A stretch of 64,000 bases of DNA from Coix lacryma-jobi var. lacryma-jobi (taxonomy: Eukaryota > Streptophyta > Magnoliopsida > Poales > Poaceae). This document shows positions 21,895-32,504 of this stretch, one piece after another. A program made the translations under genes and the position numbers. Positions within the stretch are counted from its first letter, which is position 1; each line of letters starts with the position of its first letter. Under the pieces are notes generated by a model. The model was not told the DNA's origin. It made no database searches and saw only the letters and a list, made by a program, of their open reading frames with translations. The stretch lies in assembly GCA_009763385.1 (NCBI GenBank), contig CM019826.1, positions 78,735,055 through 78,799,054 on the forward strand, written 5' to 3'.

Positions 21895-22744
21895 ATCTGA
21901 CTAATGGTAATGGAGAAAGCTAGAGCCAAAGTCTCATATCGGCTGACAAGGAATAAAGTGTTGATAATGAAGCCGAAGTTGGATCAATGTGTGCAAGTTG
22001 TTATCTCGGATATGATTCAAAATCTGCCAGCCTTTAAGGGGACTTCAATTATTTCTTCATTACCAGAGCTCATGGAAGTTCAGGGAAGATTCATACAAGG
22101 TGACGTGCAACAGAAGCTTTTGATGAAATTGGAGATATATGGATTCGCTTCCATAACTTGGGGATTATTTCGAGTTGTACGTGACGACGGGTAGCCTTAT
22201 AGTAGGATCAGCCCTTATTTTTGAGTTTAGAGGAAAGATGATTAGCAATTTGTTTTAGCCGAAAATGTCAAACCTAAGAAAGGGGTATTCGGCTGTGACA
22301 AGACTTTTCGGTTCGTGTACTTTTCAGTTGAAGCTTCGGCACTACTTGTTAAAGCCGAACGCATGGGAGTCGTGTAACTCGAGAGATATTTTGTATACAG
22401 CTGATGTGAAAAAACATCGCCTTTAGCAGAAAAAATATTCCAAGGAATTAAGTTATAGCCGATATTTTTACATATCGCCTTTAGTACGAGGATATTTACG
22501 ACCTTGGTAACCCTGGCATTTTCATTAACAGGTTTATCGGGGAAAGAGAAAGGTGAGAAGCAGTAAGTGAAGATGCCGAGTGACATGACATGTCGGAAGT
22601 GAGATTCGGTCGGCTAAGATGATGTCATACACTCAGCAAGCGTTTTTCTGAAGAATTGTTTGCAATCGGAGGAGATCACTGAGGAATCGAAAGGTCAGGA
22701 AGATGCAAAATAGACAATTGCTCAGAGAAGGACAAGTTTTATTT
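21895..22744 (+). other. Tat1 region where pol is missing
   Basis: A short open stretch (21904-22194) is followed by sequence full of stops. No RT, RNase H or integrase motif is found. Tat2 has the same layout at 35661-36540, so the loss of pol predates both insertions. Nothing else is recognised. Confidence 0.6.
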
Positions 22745-23290
22745 CATTCAGTTACAAAAATCTGTCCTAGACGAGGGGCGAAGGCGTAATCGTTAAGGGC
22801 TTCGGAATCTTCAAAGTTGTCCAAAGGTACATCTGCAGGACCAACTAATGAAGGAAGTAGTATTCTTTGAGTCAAGAATTTGTCACCAACAGATTGAGAA
22901 GAACTCCGGCCTGCACACCTTTGGTGATGGCCTAATCTACCCGTCCGTCTGAAGCATTGAAACGTACACCTCCGATGACAGCCTAATCTGTGCGACTGTC
23001 TGTAGTATCAAGATTAGCCTCAGCTATGTTCTCGTAGACATTCTTCTCTGCAGGGAAAACTGACAAAAAGAGAAGATGTGTCAGGCATATTCGTGTTTGA
23101 TCAGAGGAGAAGGTCTTATAAGGATTTTACTGACCTATGATGGCATTTTAGGTCTGTTTTGACTGATACGGCTGTTCAGTTTTCTTCGATGTCATATCTC
23201 CTGGGTGAGTCTTCTGAGAGCCTGAGCTCAGTCAAAGATAAGGTGAGCGAAGGAAGCTATCACAAGGGGGCAGAAAGTAGCTTTTACCCG
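22745..23290 (-). pseudogene. Tat1 second antisense gene, degenerate
   Basis: Similar in sequence and order to the minus-strand gene at 37273-36541 of Tat2. The start codon position reads ACG instead of ATG (near 23290) and no long frame survives. Called only by comparison with Tat2. Confidence 0.4.
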
Positions 23291-23523
23291 TGACGTCGGT
23301 GAGTCGGTGCTCTGTTGTCCCCTGTTTCAACTATGAAAGAGACATTTGCTGAGATCACTACTACTGAGCATTGGTGGAATTCTTGAGCAGAAGAGGGTCA
23401 GTGGCTAGTACACGGAATAGAATACACATTGATCTCGAAGGATCAATTGCAGTTTGTTATTAGAAGGACGAACTAAGGAGTTTTCACTTATTTACAAAAG
23501 GGGAAGCAAATTACAATAAAGGG

Positions 23524-24184
23524 TCAGTTCGTCCATTCTATTCTATTCCTAATCGGGAGATCAAAGTCAAAGGAATCGGCCAGATCTGTTCCAGCTTCTT
23601 TTATGTTATCAACAGAGTGTGTCACCCTGAATTCTAGTCCTTGCTCACAAACATCAAAATGACGGTAGTCAGCGCCGGAGTGGATCTGAACAGCGTTGAA
23701 GGCGAGTGCTGCACCGTAACCCATGCCAGCCCTGGAGATGTCAGGGAGAACCAGGTTGACCTCGTTCACCCGCCTCAGAGCCGTCGTACCTGGCACGTTG
23801 GCTGTGACAGCAAGATCGGCAATGGCAGCTTCGAGGGAATGAAGCTTAGCCTCCAGAGCTAAGAGGAGGAAGGATCAATAAAATAGGGGAGAAGAATAGG
23901 GAAAGAACAGTGAAAGGATGCTTACCAATGGCTTGTTCCTGAGTGGCATCAAGCTCTCGAGAGACTCGGGTAATCTCCCGATTCCTCCTTTCTAGATCAA
24001 ATTGAAGATCCGTAATCTTCTTAGCCAGGACCTCGGGAAAGTCGTCATCGACCCTCCTAAACAAGAACAACAATGTGAGGGCAAATGCTTCATCTTCGAA
24101 CGAAAAACGATTAGAAGGAAACCTTCTCCTGGAGGTACTGGAAGCCCCAAGCTCAAGGCTATGACGGCTCGCTTGAGAAGACAT
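23524..24184 (-). CDS. Antisense three-exon gene of Tat1
   Basis: On the strand opposite gag, just inside the 3' LTR. Proposed exons are 24184-24123, 24056-23926 and 23858-23524, with GT-AG introns of 66 and 67 nt. Joined length is 528 nt, a multiple of three, giving 175 residues. It starts MSSQASRHSLELG, has a charged, probably coiled-coil second exon (DLQFDLERRNREITRVSREL) and ends with a conserved region (LPDISRAGMGYGAALAF, THSVDNIKEAGTDLADSF). The same gene in Tat2 has identical exon lengths (62, 131 and 335 nt) and conserved splice sites, which argues for real selection. Function unknown. Antisense extra ORFs near the 3' LTR are known in Tat-lineage elements such as Grande. Confidence 0.68.
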
Positions 24185-24435
24185 CTTCTAGCTGATTAGG
24201 AACAGCAAGAGAGAAAAGGGGTTTTCTAGTTTGCAAACAAAGCAGGAGAGGTCGAGAAGCATGGGCCGGAATCAAGTGAAAGGGGGAGTTTAAAAGATCC
24301 CGAGTGCATAGGGAGATGAATTGGCAGGTACGGTAATTATGGCGAGTGAAGGCAGATGCTTCTGGGGGTTCCACGTCAGTGCGAAAAGGAAAAGAAATTT
24401 TGGAATAAACATTTATCCCAAAATTAGGGGGCATG

Positions 24436-25961
24436 TGTTGACACCAGATTTTCGCACGCATAAGAATATGACAGGTGGGTCCGACCAGCAGAAGAGACTG
24501 ATTCGGGAAACGATCGGCAGCTGTTTGGTCCTTAGAGTTTCGGTAACTGTCTACGCGGTCGGCTATTTCGCGAGGCCATTCGGAAAACGCGTATTGTGAG
24601 TAAAGCCGGCTTGTACGAGAAGACACAGGGTGATGGAAGGCACCAAATAATGTAGGGTTTATATCTTTCCGTATTTCATTGTAAAGTCGTAATCGTCTAG
24701 GATTCGTGTTTCGTCCAGGGTATAAATATAAGCCCTCGACCATTGTAAAACTGTTCACAACCACATCAATACAAGTGGCCTCGTGCCATCTTCGAGTCCT
24801 TATAGTCGTGTCGTCGAGTTCTTCGAGAGGAATAATCAATCCGTCGACCTCCATAAGTACTGGCAACCTTGCTATCATGTCTAGTATCATGCGGTGGATT
24901 TAGATATGATGCAAGTAGTCTCGTATATTAAGCTTAGTATCGTGCAGCGGATTTAAGCTTATGACGGGAAGTTTTTACCTATGACTTGTATCGTGCGGCG
25001 GATTGAGTCATGAGTAAAAATAGTTATCGGCTCTGTTAGATTTGGCAGATCTAATAGATTCATCAAGTTATCACGTGTTATATGTTTTATTCATTTAATT
25101 CGTACAACACTTTTTGCCCAATCTAGATTGATCTTCGTTCGGCCTTGTTGCACGAGTTTGCTTGTGCTTTGCTAATTATAAGATCATAATGGCCGAACCG
25201 ACTTTCAATCTAGGTTGCTACATGTTGTGGGTTCATGCATGCCGATCATGTTTAGGCTTTGATAGAGCTGGGTGCCGTGCGGCAGGTGCAGGTTTTAGAT
25301 TAGTTTAACCATGCTTGGTTTGTATGTTTCTTCTTCATGGACCCCAGTTCGGCTAGTTTGTCGATTCTGGTTAAGCTTATATGAGTAATGAGTATGTATA
25401 GATCTGTTCAGGTGTATGTGTGCTTTTAGCTTCTTATAATTAGATCGTATCATGCGGTGGATTAATCTAATTATAAGGAGTGGTGTAGATTTATAGCAAG
25501 TGGTATCATGCGGTGGATTAGCTTTGCTTGAGTTTATGCCTGACGGGTTTATGAAGGCTGGACGTGCGACAGACTAGCTGGATTGGCCTATGCATATGTT
25601 ATCTGAATAGATTTGTATTTACAAGTTACCTCTTTTATTCTTTTGTCACGTATGTATTCGGCATTCGACATGTTTATATGTTTTCTCTTTATACTTGCCG
25701 AATGACATCTTAAACCCGTTTTGACAAACAGCTTCTATAGCTGTGTGCCGTCGTGATTGGCTTCCAAAGCCGTACATATGGAACTGTCTGGTTTTTACCC
25801 AGCATGCTCCAAGGTATTCTCAAATTTTATCCCTTGATGGTTTTCAGGTCAAACCGACTGGCACGTCTCGGAGTTCGATACACCCCGGGCTCCCGATTGA
25901 AGCTAGCCTCGTTCGGCTTGCTGTGTGCCCTTGACGCGAGACGTCACGTTTTGCGTCAACA
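24436..25961 (+). repeat. 3' LTR of Tat1
   Basis: 1526 bp, preceded by a purine-rich AAAATTAGGGGGCATG. Same TATA box and hairpin array as the 5' LTR. The minus-strand ORF at 24159-24890 across its start is a repeat artefact. Confidence 0.93.
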
Positions 25962-25966
25962 TAATG

Positions 25967-27198
25967 AAATACGGTCAACTGGAAGGCAAGTCACAAGTTT
26001 GGAAACTTTGGGCAGTCCGTCCGTTGGATCGTGTAGGTTTGTATCGATGTTGGCCCTCGTTCATTTTTGAACGCGCCCTTTTACTTAGGGATATGTTGGT
26101 GCTGTAATCATCGATCCCAAAGCCGGTTAGAAGCTGTTCGGGCCGGTCTCAACCGGTGTCGCACCCTCTAGTATGGAAACATGATATGTCGCGACGATCG
26201 TATAGTTCCAATTGGGTGGTCCGTGCTGTGAGCCGCGACGATTACCACCACGAACAAGCATCGAGCGGTTACCCAATGCATGGACCCGACGGGGAAATTG
26301 TGGGTTGGTATTAAAGGTCTTTCACCAGCTGGTTTGGAATTCGATTCGAGTCGTCGTCTCCCCCGGTTAGTGAGAAGCTATGGCGAGCTTCACCACGATA
26401 CAACTCCATGTGATGTTTTAAGGTTCAACTAAAATATGGACAAGTCAACTGGTTATGGTTATATTATTTTGTTGCTAGACTCAAGTGTGTGAATAGATCA
26501 GATGCAAAACCTAGATAAAGGGGTAGGTCTAAAACTTGGCTAATCATTGATACCATTAAATATTTCTTCCCTAAATTTGAGTTTCTCGCAACTAAATGAT
26601 CCTAGCTCCACCAAAAAGCCTTGCATACCCTTGGTGTCTTTATTTTCAGTTGGACGGCTAAGTCTAGCTGAGTACATTCCCGTACTCAGGGTTTCTCCCG
26701 TTTGTTGCAGATGGCCAGGTGTACTATGGCTATTGTAAGCACTGCCTCTACCCGGTGGAGGGTGATGAGGAGTAGGCCCAGGGCAGGGTCGTCAAGAAGC
26801 TTCCCCTTCTCTTTTACCGGACTGAGACTCCTTGTGGCACACTATCTGAAAAAGGAGGAGTGAGTTGTGTTGAGTTAAGATATCAAACAATGTTTTTTGG
26901 ACCACATGTGTGGTGGTCGTGTTCCAAAACTGATTTAAGCTTCCGCACTTTGAAACTCAGTATTGTTATAACTCTGTTTTAATTTCGCACTCTGATGTTA
27001 AAATTCGGTTTCGTTTAACTGTGATGTCTCCTTACGAATGTAATACTTGAACGATGTGATCCTGTATGTTGTGCGATGTTTGAAATCCTTCGAGATTTCT
27101 GGACTACTGGGGTTATATGGGTTCAAGTATGGGTCGATGTCAAACGGATTTGACTAAGACGGTACTTGAGCTCTTATAAACAGGGCGGTTCCGCGACA
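25967..27198 (+). repeat. Tekay 5' LTR, remainder
   Basis: Continues the LTR after the Tat1 target duplication and ends CCGCGACA two bases before the PBS. No counterpart exists at the 3' end because the 3' LTR is truncated, so its extent rests on the PBS position and the Tat1 duplication. Confidence 0.72.
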
Positions 27199-27200
27199 GC

Positions 27201-27212
27201 TAATATCAGAGC
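27201..27212 (+). other. Tekay primer binding site (degenerate tRNA-Met type)
   Basis: TAATATCAGAGC, two changes from the TGGTATCAGAGC complementary to initiator tRNA-Met that Tekay elements use. It sits in the clade-typical context CCGCGACAGC just before it. Confidence 0.72.
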
Positions 27213-27930
27213 ATGGTTCAAGTTATTGCATCCGACAGGAGCTATTTTTGAACTAAAATGGGTATTTCAAAACTATTTTCAAAACTATTTTCAATTACTA
27301 AGTGTGCCCACTCTCGTCCTTAAGCCTATACTAGGGTTTAGGTGGCTTAACTGCTAACAGGGTTCAGGGTTTTGCTTCATGCTAGATCTTTATTTGCTAG
27401 TCCATTCTCGAGGGAAAAGAGAATGCGTCGATCGCGAAAACATGCATAAAATGATTTTGTAAGATATGAGAGTGTGACCGTCCAACCGTCGGTCTAGGTG
27501 AGAGTTCTTATACCAAGTATGTGCGAGTTCCACGCAAACACATACGAGGGTATCAATGTTTTGGGTATGTTTTCTGGATTGGTGCATGGTGTTTAGTGTT
27601 GGCTTCTATGTATTCGTACATATGAGCCAATACTCCGTTGTCTTTTCCATTGGGATTGCCTTGGGCTGAAATGAATCTTCTGCAGGTACACTAACTACGT
27701 GATCGAGTAGAACGAGTAGATAACACATGAGAGATCGTTCTTGCCACCGACTAGAACATTAGGACTTACGAGTCACTATTAGTGAGTGAGAACGTAAGTA
27801 CGATCATGCATCATGTTTACCTTCTTGCATTTACATTACCTCCCCTTATTTAAAAAGTTGTCCCTTTTCTATAAAATTTGCCAACTTAATGTACGTCTCA
27901 CGCGAGTTCGAAACCCTTTTGTTTCTACAG
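27213..27930 (+). other. Tekay leader with a likely intron
   Basis: No ORF of note. A donor-like GAACGTAAGT near 27790 and an acceptor-like CTTTTGTTTCTACAG ending at 27930 suggest an intron of about 137 nt whose removal would place the first ATG right at the exon start. Confidence 0.45.
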
Positions 27931-28964
27931 ATGGCCCGGACTAAGTTGACTGCTCGCAAGGCCACCGGAGGCAGAGGAGTTCCACGACACCGCTTGGCCA
28001 CCAAGTTGACCAAGAAGATGTTTTTGACCTACTTCGGGTTGCCGACTATCCTTTGGAGGATCCTGCAGTCAGTGGGCTATGACGAGGGACAGGAGCCTAG
28101 GTACTCGTGGCGGAAGGAGATCTATGGGCAGGATTCGTTGGTGATGGTGCAGATCAAGGTCAAGGCCTTGCCTGCCAAGCCCCACTAGACAGGATGGACA
28201 GAGATCACTAGGGGCAGTTGTGCCAAGGATGGAGCTAACAAGACAACATATCTAGTGCTGAAGGACATCATCGCCCGTTTTCCCGCCGATCTTGCTACTG
28301 CGATGCCAGGAGTGTTCCCTCATGGATCACCTTTTCCATTGCGCTGGGGGCAGACTTTGGAGTCCGTCTTGACCGGGAGTCCTGAGGAGAGGTTTTAGTG
28401 TGAGACGTCCGTGATGAGCGCCACCGGAGCTTTGGTGGTGTGTGTGAGAGTTTGGAGCGCAGCCTTGAGAGCGTGTCCTTCACCCTCGCCGCCACCTACC
28501 AGAGCAAGAGGAAGCTGCAGGAAGAGTTTGACGCCGAGGTAGCCCGTCTACAAGAGAAGATCCAACAGATCACTCTGGAGCGTGACGATGCACGTGCCAC
28601 CGCAGGTGCCGAGACCACCGCCAGGACCCTCGCTGAGCAGATGTACCTAACGACATCCCTACAGTGAGACGAGGCCCGCACCATGCTTGATCAGCTCAGA
28701 GAAGGTGCCCATCAACTGATACAGTAGATATATCACCAGCAGGCCTATATCGATCAGCTCCATGAGGCAGTTCACCAGATGCGTCATGCCGCGCAGGAGG
28801 CCGCTGCCCCAGCAGCTGACGAGGCCCCTGCAGATGAGGCCCAGGAGCCCCAGGATGGGGTAGTGCTTGGTCTAGAGCCTTCTTCGGACGACGAGGACCA
28901 CGCCGACGAGCCGATGATGGAAGCCGATGAGGAGGACGCTGCATCCGCCGCTGGAGACGCCTGA
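27931..28964 (+). pseudogene. Histone H3-tail-like ORF upstream of Tekay gag (decayed)
   Basis: ATG 27931 follows an acceptor-like TTTCTACAG. The first residues, MARTKLTARKATGGRG then VPRHRLATK, imitate the H3 tail (ARTKQTARKSTGGKA, PRKQLATK). Arg2, Lys4, Arg8, Lys9, Thr11, Gly12-13, Pro16-Arg17 and Leu20-Lys23 positions are kept, with one inserted residue; Ser10 is Ala and Lys14 is Arg. No histone fold follows. The middle (LTYFGLPTILWRILQ, LKDIIARFPADLATAM) is unknown to me, then comes a coiled coil (28440-28770; SKRKLQEEFDAEVARLQEKI) and an acidic tail (EPSSDDEDHADEP) to TGA 28962. Breaks: TAG 28186, TAG 28396, a frameshift near 28425, TGA 28665 and TAG near 28725. It could bind chromatin readers; that is inference. 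Confidence 0.7.
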
Positions 28965-29285
28965 GCGTTAGTTTCGCTAGGAGTCGTTTTCTTTTGTATA
29001 GCTTGAGCATGCTCGCTGACGTTGTAATCCGAACATGTGTTGGTTTTAAGTTTAAGATGTATCATGTTATGTATGTCTTTTGGACAAAGCCTAGACTTCG
29101 ATCGGGCACCTTTTATGGAAATCCGTCGTTTGCATGTCTAATTTCGAGCGATGATTCTGTGATGTTGTATGGAAATGAGTATTTATACTTGGTCGTGTGC
29201 TAAATTTTCGAATTATGTACAACACAGTATTTATTCATGATCAATGTGACATCACCTAATGATTGCTTATTAATGGGATATGCAG

Positions 29286-30721
29286 ATGCCGGCACACAAC
29301 CGCAGCCAACGTGGACAGGGGTCTGGACAAGAGGAGAATCTGCCACCAACCCACAGGCACCAATGACGCCGGAAGCGTTTTTCGGCCAGTTTTTGGGCAG
29401 TCAGAGGAACATGGAGGAAATGCAGAGGCACATGGAGGCCACCCTCCGCAACATCGCTAACAACACAGCGCAGCAGCATCAGCAGCGCCAAGGCCTAGAG
29501 CCCAACCAGTATAGCTCCTACCGTGACTTCTTGGATACTCGTCCCCCTGTGTTCAAGGAAGTCACCGAGCCGCTTGAAGCAGATGAGTGGCTCAACTCCA
29601 TCACCCAGAAGTTCCGCCTGCTTCGCTTGACTGAAGAGCTTAAGGTGGAGTATGTCGCGCACATGTTGGAAGGACCCGCAGGTCTATGGTGGTCCTAGTA
29701 CCGCGCTTCCCTGCCAGCTAATGCATCGGTCACTTGGGACCAGTTCTCTACTGCTATGCGCAACCACTACATCCCTAGTGGTTTGATGGAAATTAAGGTC
29801 ACAGATTTTATGAGGCTATCCCAAGGAACCAGGTCAATGTCCGAATACATCCATAGCTTCAATAACCTGTCTCGCTATGCTCCAGATTTCGTCAACACGG
29901 AATCCAAGAAGATCGCAAGTTTCAAGCGTGGCATGAGTGCCACCATGCTCTCCAAGATGGGAAACAGTCACCGTACCACCTTCAGTGACTTTGTCAGTGA
30001 CTGCTTGAACCAAGAGGCGAATGACAGCAGGCTGGAGACCGAGACTCGTCGTCGTGCGAACGAAGGAGGTTCGTCTCAACAGAGGACCCCTTTCGGAGCA
30101 CGCACCCCGTATCGCCCGCCAATTGCAGGAGCAAGATTCCGTCCCCCACAGAGGAAGATAACGAACAACCGCTCCCGCTCGAGTTTCCAGAAGCCCTACA
30201 CCGCTCCCATGATGCAGAACAAAGCAAAGGCAGGAGGTTCAGGAGGTGCCAAGACCCCGTATGTGATCGGACCGTGCTACAATTGCGGTCAGACCGGGCA
30301 TCTTTCACGTCAGTGCCCTCGACCAAAGCAGCAGTACACCCAACCTCAACCTCGCGCAGGTCATGTGCATTACACCACCGTGGAAGAAGTGCCAGAAGGA
30401 GAACCTGTCACCGCTGGTACGTTTCTTGTTAATCAGTACCCCGCAGTTGTGTTGTTTGATTCCGGAGCATCGCATTCTTTCATAAGTGAGAATTTTGCTA
30501 TTAGAAGTAATCTCGGGTTAGTAGAGTTGGATCGGGGATATCAGATAAGTTCCGTCGGAGCCGTTCTATCTGCCCGTAAAATGGCTAAAGGAGTGGAGAT
30601 GACTTTTGGGGATAAAAAGGCCATAGTGGATCCCATAGTAATCCCTGATCTAGGTTTGGATGTAATCCTGGGTATGGGTTGGATGAAACTCTGGAAGGTC
30701 AATCTTGACATTTCAGAGTGA
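29286..30721 (+). pseudogene. Tekay gag-protease
   Basis: A gag-type start (MPAHNRSQRGQGSGQEEN) at 29286 follows an acceptor-like ATATGCAG. The frame shifts within about 25 codons into 29237-29698 frame, meets TAG at 29696 and continues to 30721. Domains in order: Retrotrans_gag capsid (EVTEPLEADEWLNSITQKF, SMSEYIHSFNNLSRYAP), a basic linker, one CCHC zinc knuckle CYNCGQTGHLSRQC (near 30277-30320) and an aspartic protease (VVLFDSGASHSFIS near 30450; LDVILGMGWM near 30660). It packages the element RNA and matures the polyprotein. The stop fits CAG-to-TAG decay. Confidence 0.85.
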
Positions 30722-30898
30722 GTAGTTTCCATGGTTAGTCCCCGGAGTGGGTCTTCTTTCCGGTTTAAGTTACCCCAAAACCCCCATGAGATCGGAGTGT
30801 TGTTCAATATCACAGCCAAGCAGATAGCTGAGATCCCAGTAGTGTGTGAGTTTCCAGATGTCTTTCCTGATGAGTTGCCAGGGCTACCACCAGATAGG
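30722..30898 (+). pseudogene. Tekay pol, N-terminal piece before Tat2
   Basis: After a TGA/TAG cluster the frame reads on to CEFPDVFPDELPGLPPDR, the sequence just before the RT domain in this clade. Tat2 interrupts the codon series here; the continuation is at 40486. Confidence 0.75.
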
Positions 30899-32465
30899 TG
30901 TTGACATCAGATTTTTGCATGCACAAGAATATGACAAGTGGACCCAGCCAGCAGAGAAGAAAGGATTCGGCAAGCAATCGGGTGACTATTTGGTCCCCAG
31001 GGTTTCGGTGAATGCTTATGCGGTCGGCTGTTCTAGAAAACAGTGGCTCCATTCGGGAGATGGATGTTGCAAGCAAAGCCGGCTTGCACGAGAAGACACG
31101 TGACGGTGGAGGACACCGAAAAGATCGGGAGTAGAATTTGTATCTTTCCATATTTTATTATATGAATCGTAATCGTTTAAGACTCGTATTTCGTCCAGGG
31201 TATAAATATGAACCTTCGACCATTGTAAAACTGTTCACAACCACATCAATACAAACCGGCCCCGTGCCACCTTCGAGTCCTTAGTCGTGTCGTCGAGTTC
31301 TTCGAGAGGAATCGTCGACCCGTCGACCTCCGTAAGTACCGGCAACCTTGCTATCATCTGTAGTATCATGCGGTGGATTTAGATATGATGCAAGTAGTCT
31401 CGTATGTTAAGCTTAGTATCGTGCGACGGATTTAAGCTTATGACGGGAAGTTTTTGCTTGTGCCTTGTATCGTGCGGCGGATTAAGTCATGAGTAAAAAT
31501 AGTTATCGGCTCTATTAGATTTGGCAGATCTGATAGATTCATTAAGTTATCATGTGTTATATGTTTTATTTATTTAATTCTTCTAACACTCTTTTGCCCA
31601 ATCTAGATTGATCTTTGTTCGACCTTTTTCCACAAGCTTTTTTGTGCTTCTGCTAATCATAATATCATGATGGCCGGATCAACTTTCAATCCAGATTGTT
31701 ACATGTCGCGGGTTCATGCATGTTAATTACGATTACTCTTTGATAAAACTAGGTATCGTGCGGCAGATGTAGGTTTTAGATTAGTTTAATCGTGCTTGCT
31801 TGTTTCTTCTTTCTTTATGGACCCCAATTCGGCTGGTTTGCCGATTTTGGTTATGCTTACACGAGTAACGAGCTTTTATAGATCTGTTCAAATATACGCA
31901 TGCTTTTAGCTTGTTATAATTAGATTGTATCATGCGGTGGATTAATCTAATTATAAGAAGTGGTGTGGACTTATGGCAAGTGGTATCATGCGGTGGATTA
32001 GCTTCGCTTGAGTTTATGCCTAACGGGTTTATGAAGACTAAACGTGCGGCAGATTAGTTGGATTAGCCTATGCATGTGTAATTTGAATAGATCTATTTTT
32101 GTAAGTTACCTGTTTATAACATCTTTATTTCGTTCAAAGTGTGTCTCCTTTTACATACGCATTCGGCAGTTAAATATGCTTTACGCACTCTTTTTTCATA
32201 CTTGACGAATGATTTTACAAACATGCTTTGACAGACAGCTTCTATAGCTGTGTGCCGTCGTGATTGGCTTTCTAAGCCGTACATATGGAACTATCTGGTC
32301 TCACCCGACATGTTCTAGAGGTATTCTCATGTTTTTATCCCTTGTTTGTTTTTAGGTCAAACCGACTGGCACGTCTCCGGAATCAACATACTCCGGGCAC
32401 CTGATTGAAGCCAGCTTTTCGGCTTGTTGTGTGCTTGGTGCGAGGTGCTACGTTTTGCGTCAACA
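30899..32465 (+). repeat. 5' LTR of Tat2 with hairpin array
   Basis: 1567 bp. TATA at 31201-31208. The conserved-loop array follows. The best unit has arms TTATAATTAGATT (31914-31926) and AATCTAATTATAA (31944-31956) around GTATCATGCGGTGGATT, perfect over 13 bp. Another has TAAAACTA (31744-31751) with TAGGTTTTA (31770-31778), one bulge. A third has ACTAA (32037-32041) with TTAGT (32054-32058) where Tat1 has GCTGG and CTAGC. Confidence 0.92.
31201..31208 (+). promoter_or_regulatory. TATA box of Tat2 5' LTR
   Basis: TATAAATA after CCAGGG, same position as in Tat1. Confidence 0.72.
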
Positions 32466-32504
32466 CACTTTTTGGCACGCCCGGTGGGACAAATCCGTTT
32501 CAAG

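Larger units (their letters stand above)
17149..25961 (+). mobile_element. Tat1: non-autonomous Tat-lineage LTR retrotransposon inside the Tekay 5' LTR
   Basis: LTRs 17149-18639 and 24436-25961 start TGTTGACAC and end GCGTCAACA. Target duplication TAATG (17144-17148 and 25962-25966) is exact. After the 5' LTR comes the Tat-typical leader TTTTTGGTACGCTCGGTGGG. It encodes gag-protease only; pol is absent. An antisense gene lies before the 3' LTR. Confidence 0.93.

Noticed and set aside
27931..28188. A genuine histone H3 gene or pseudogene
   Set aside because: Only the tail matches. The sequence after it has no histone-fold motif, and the position between PBS and gag is that of an element gene.
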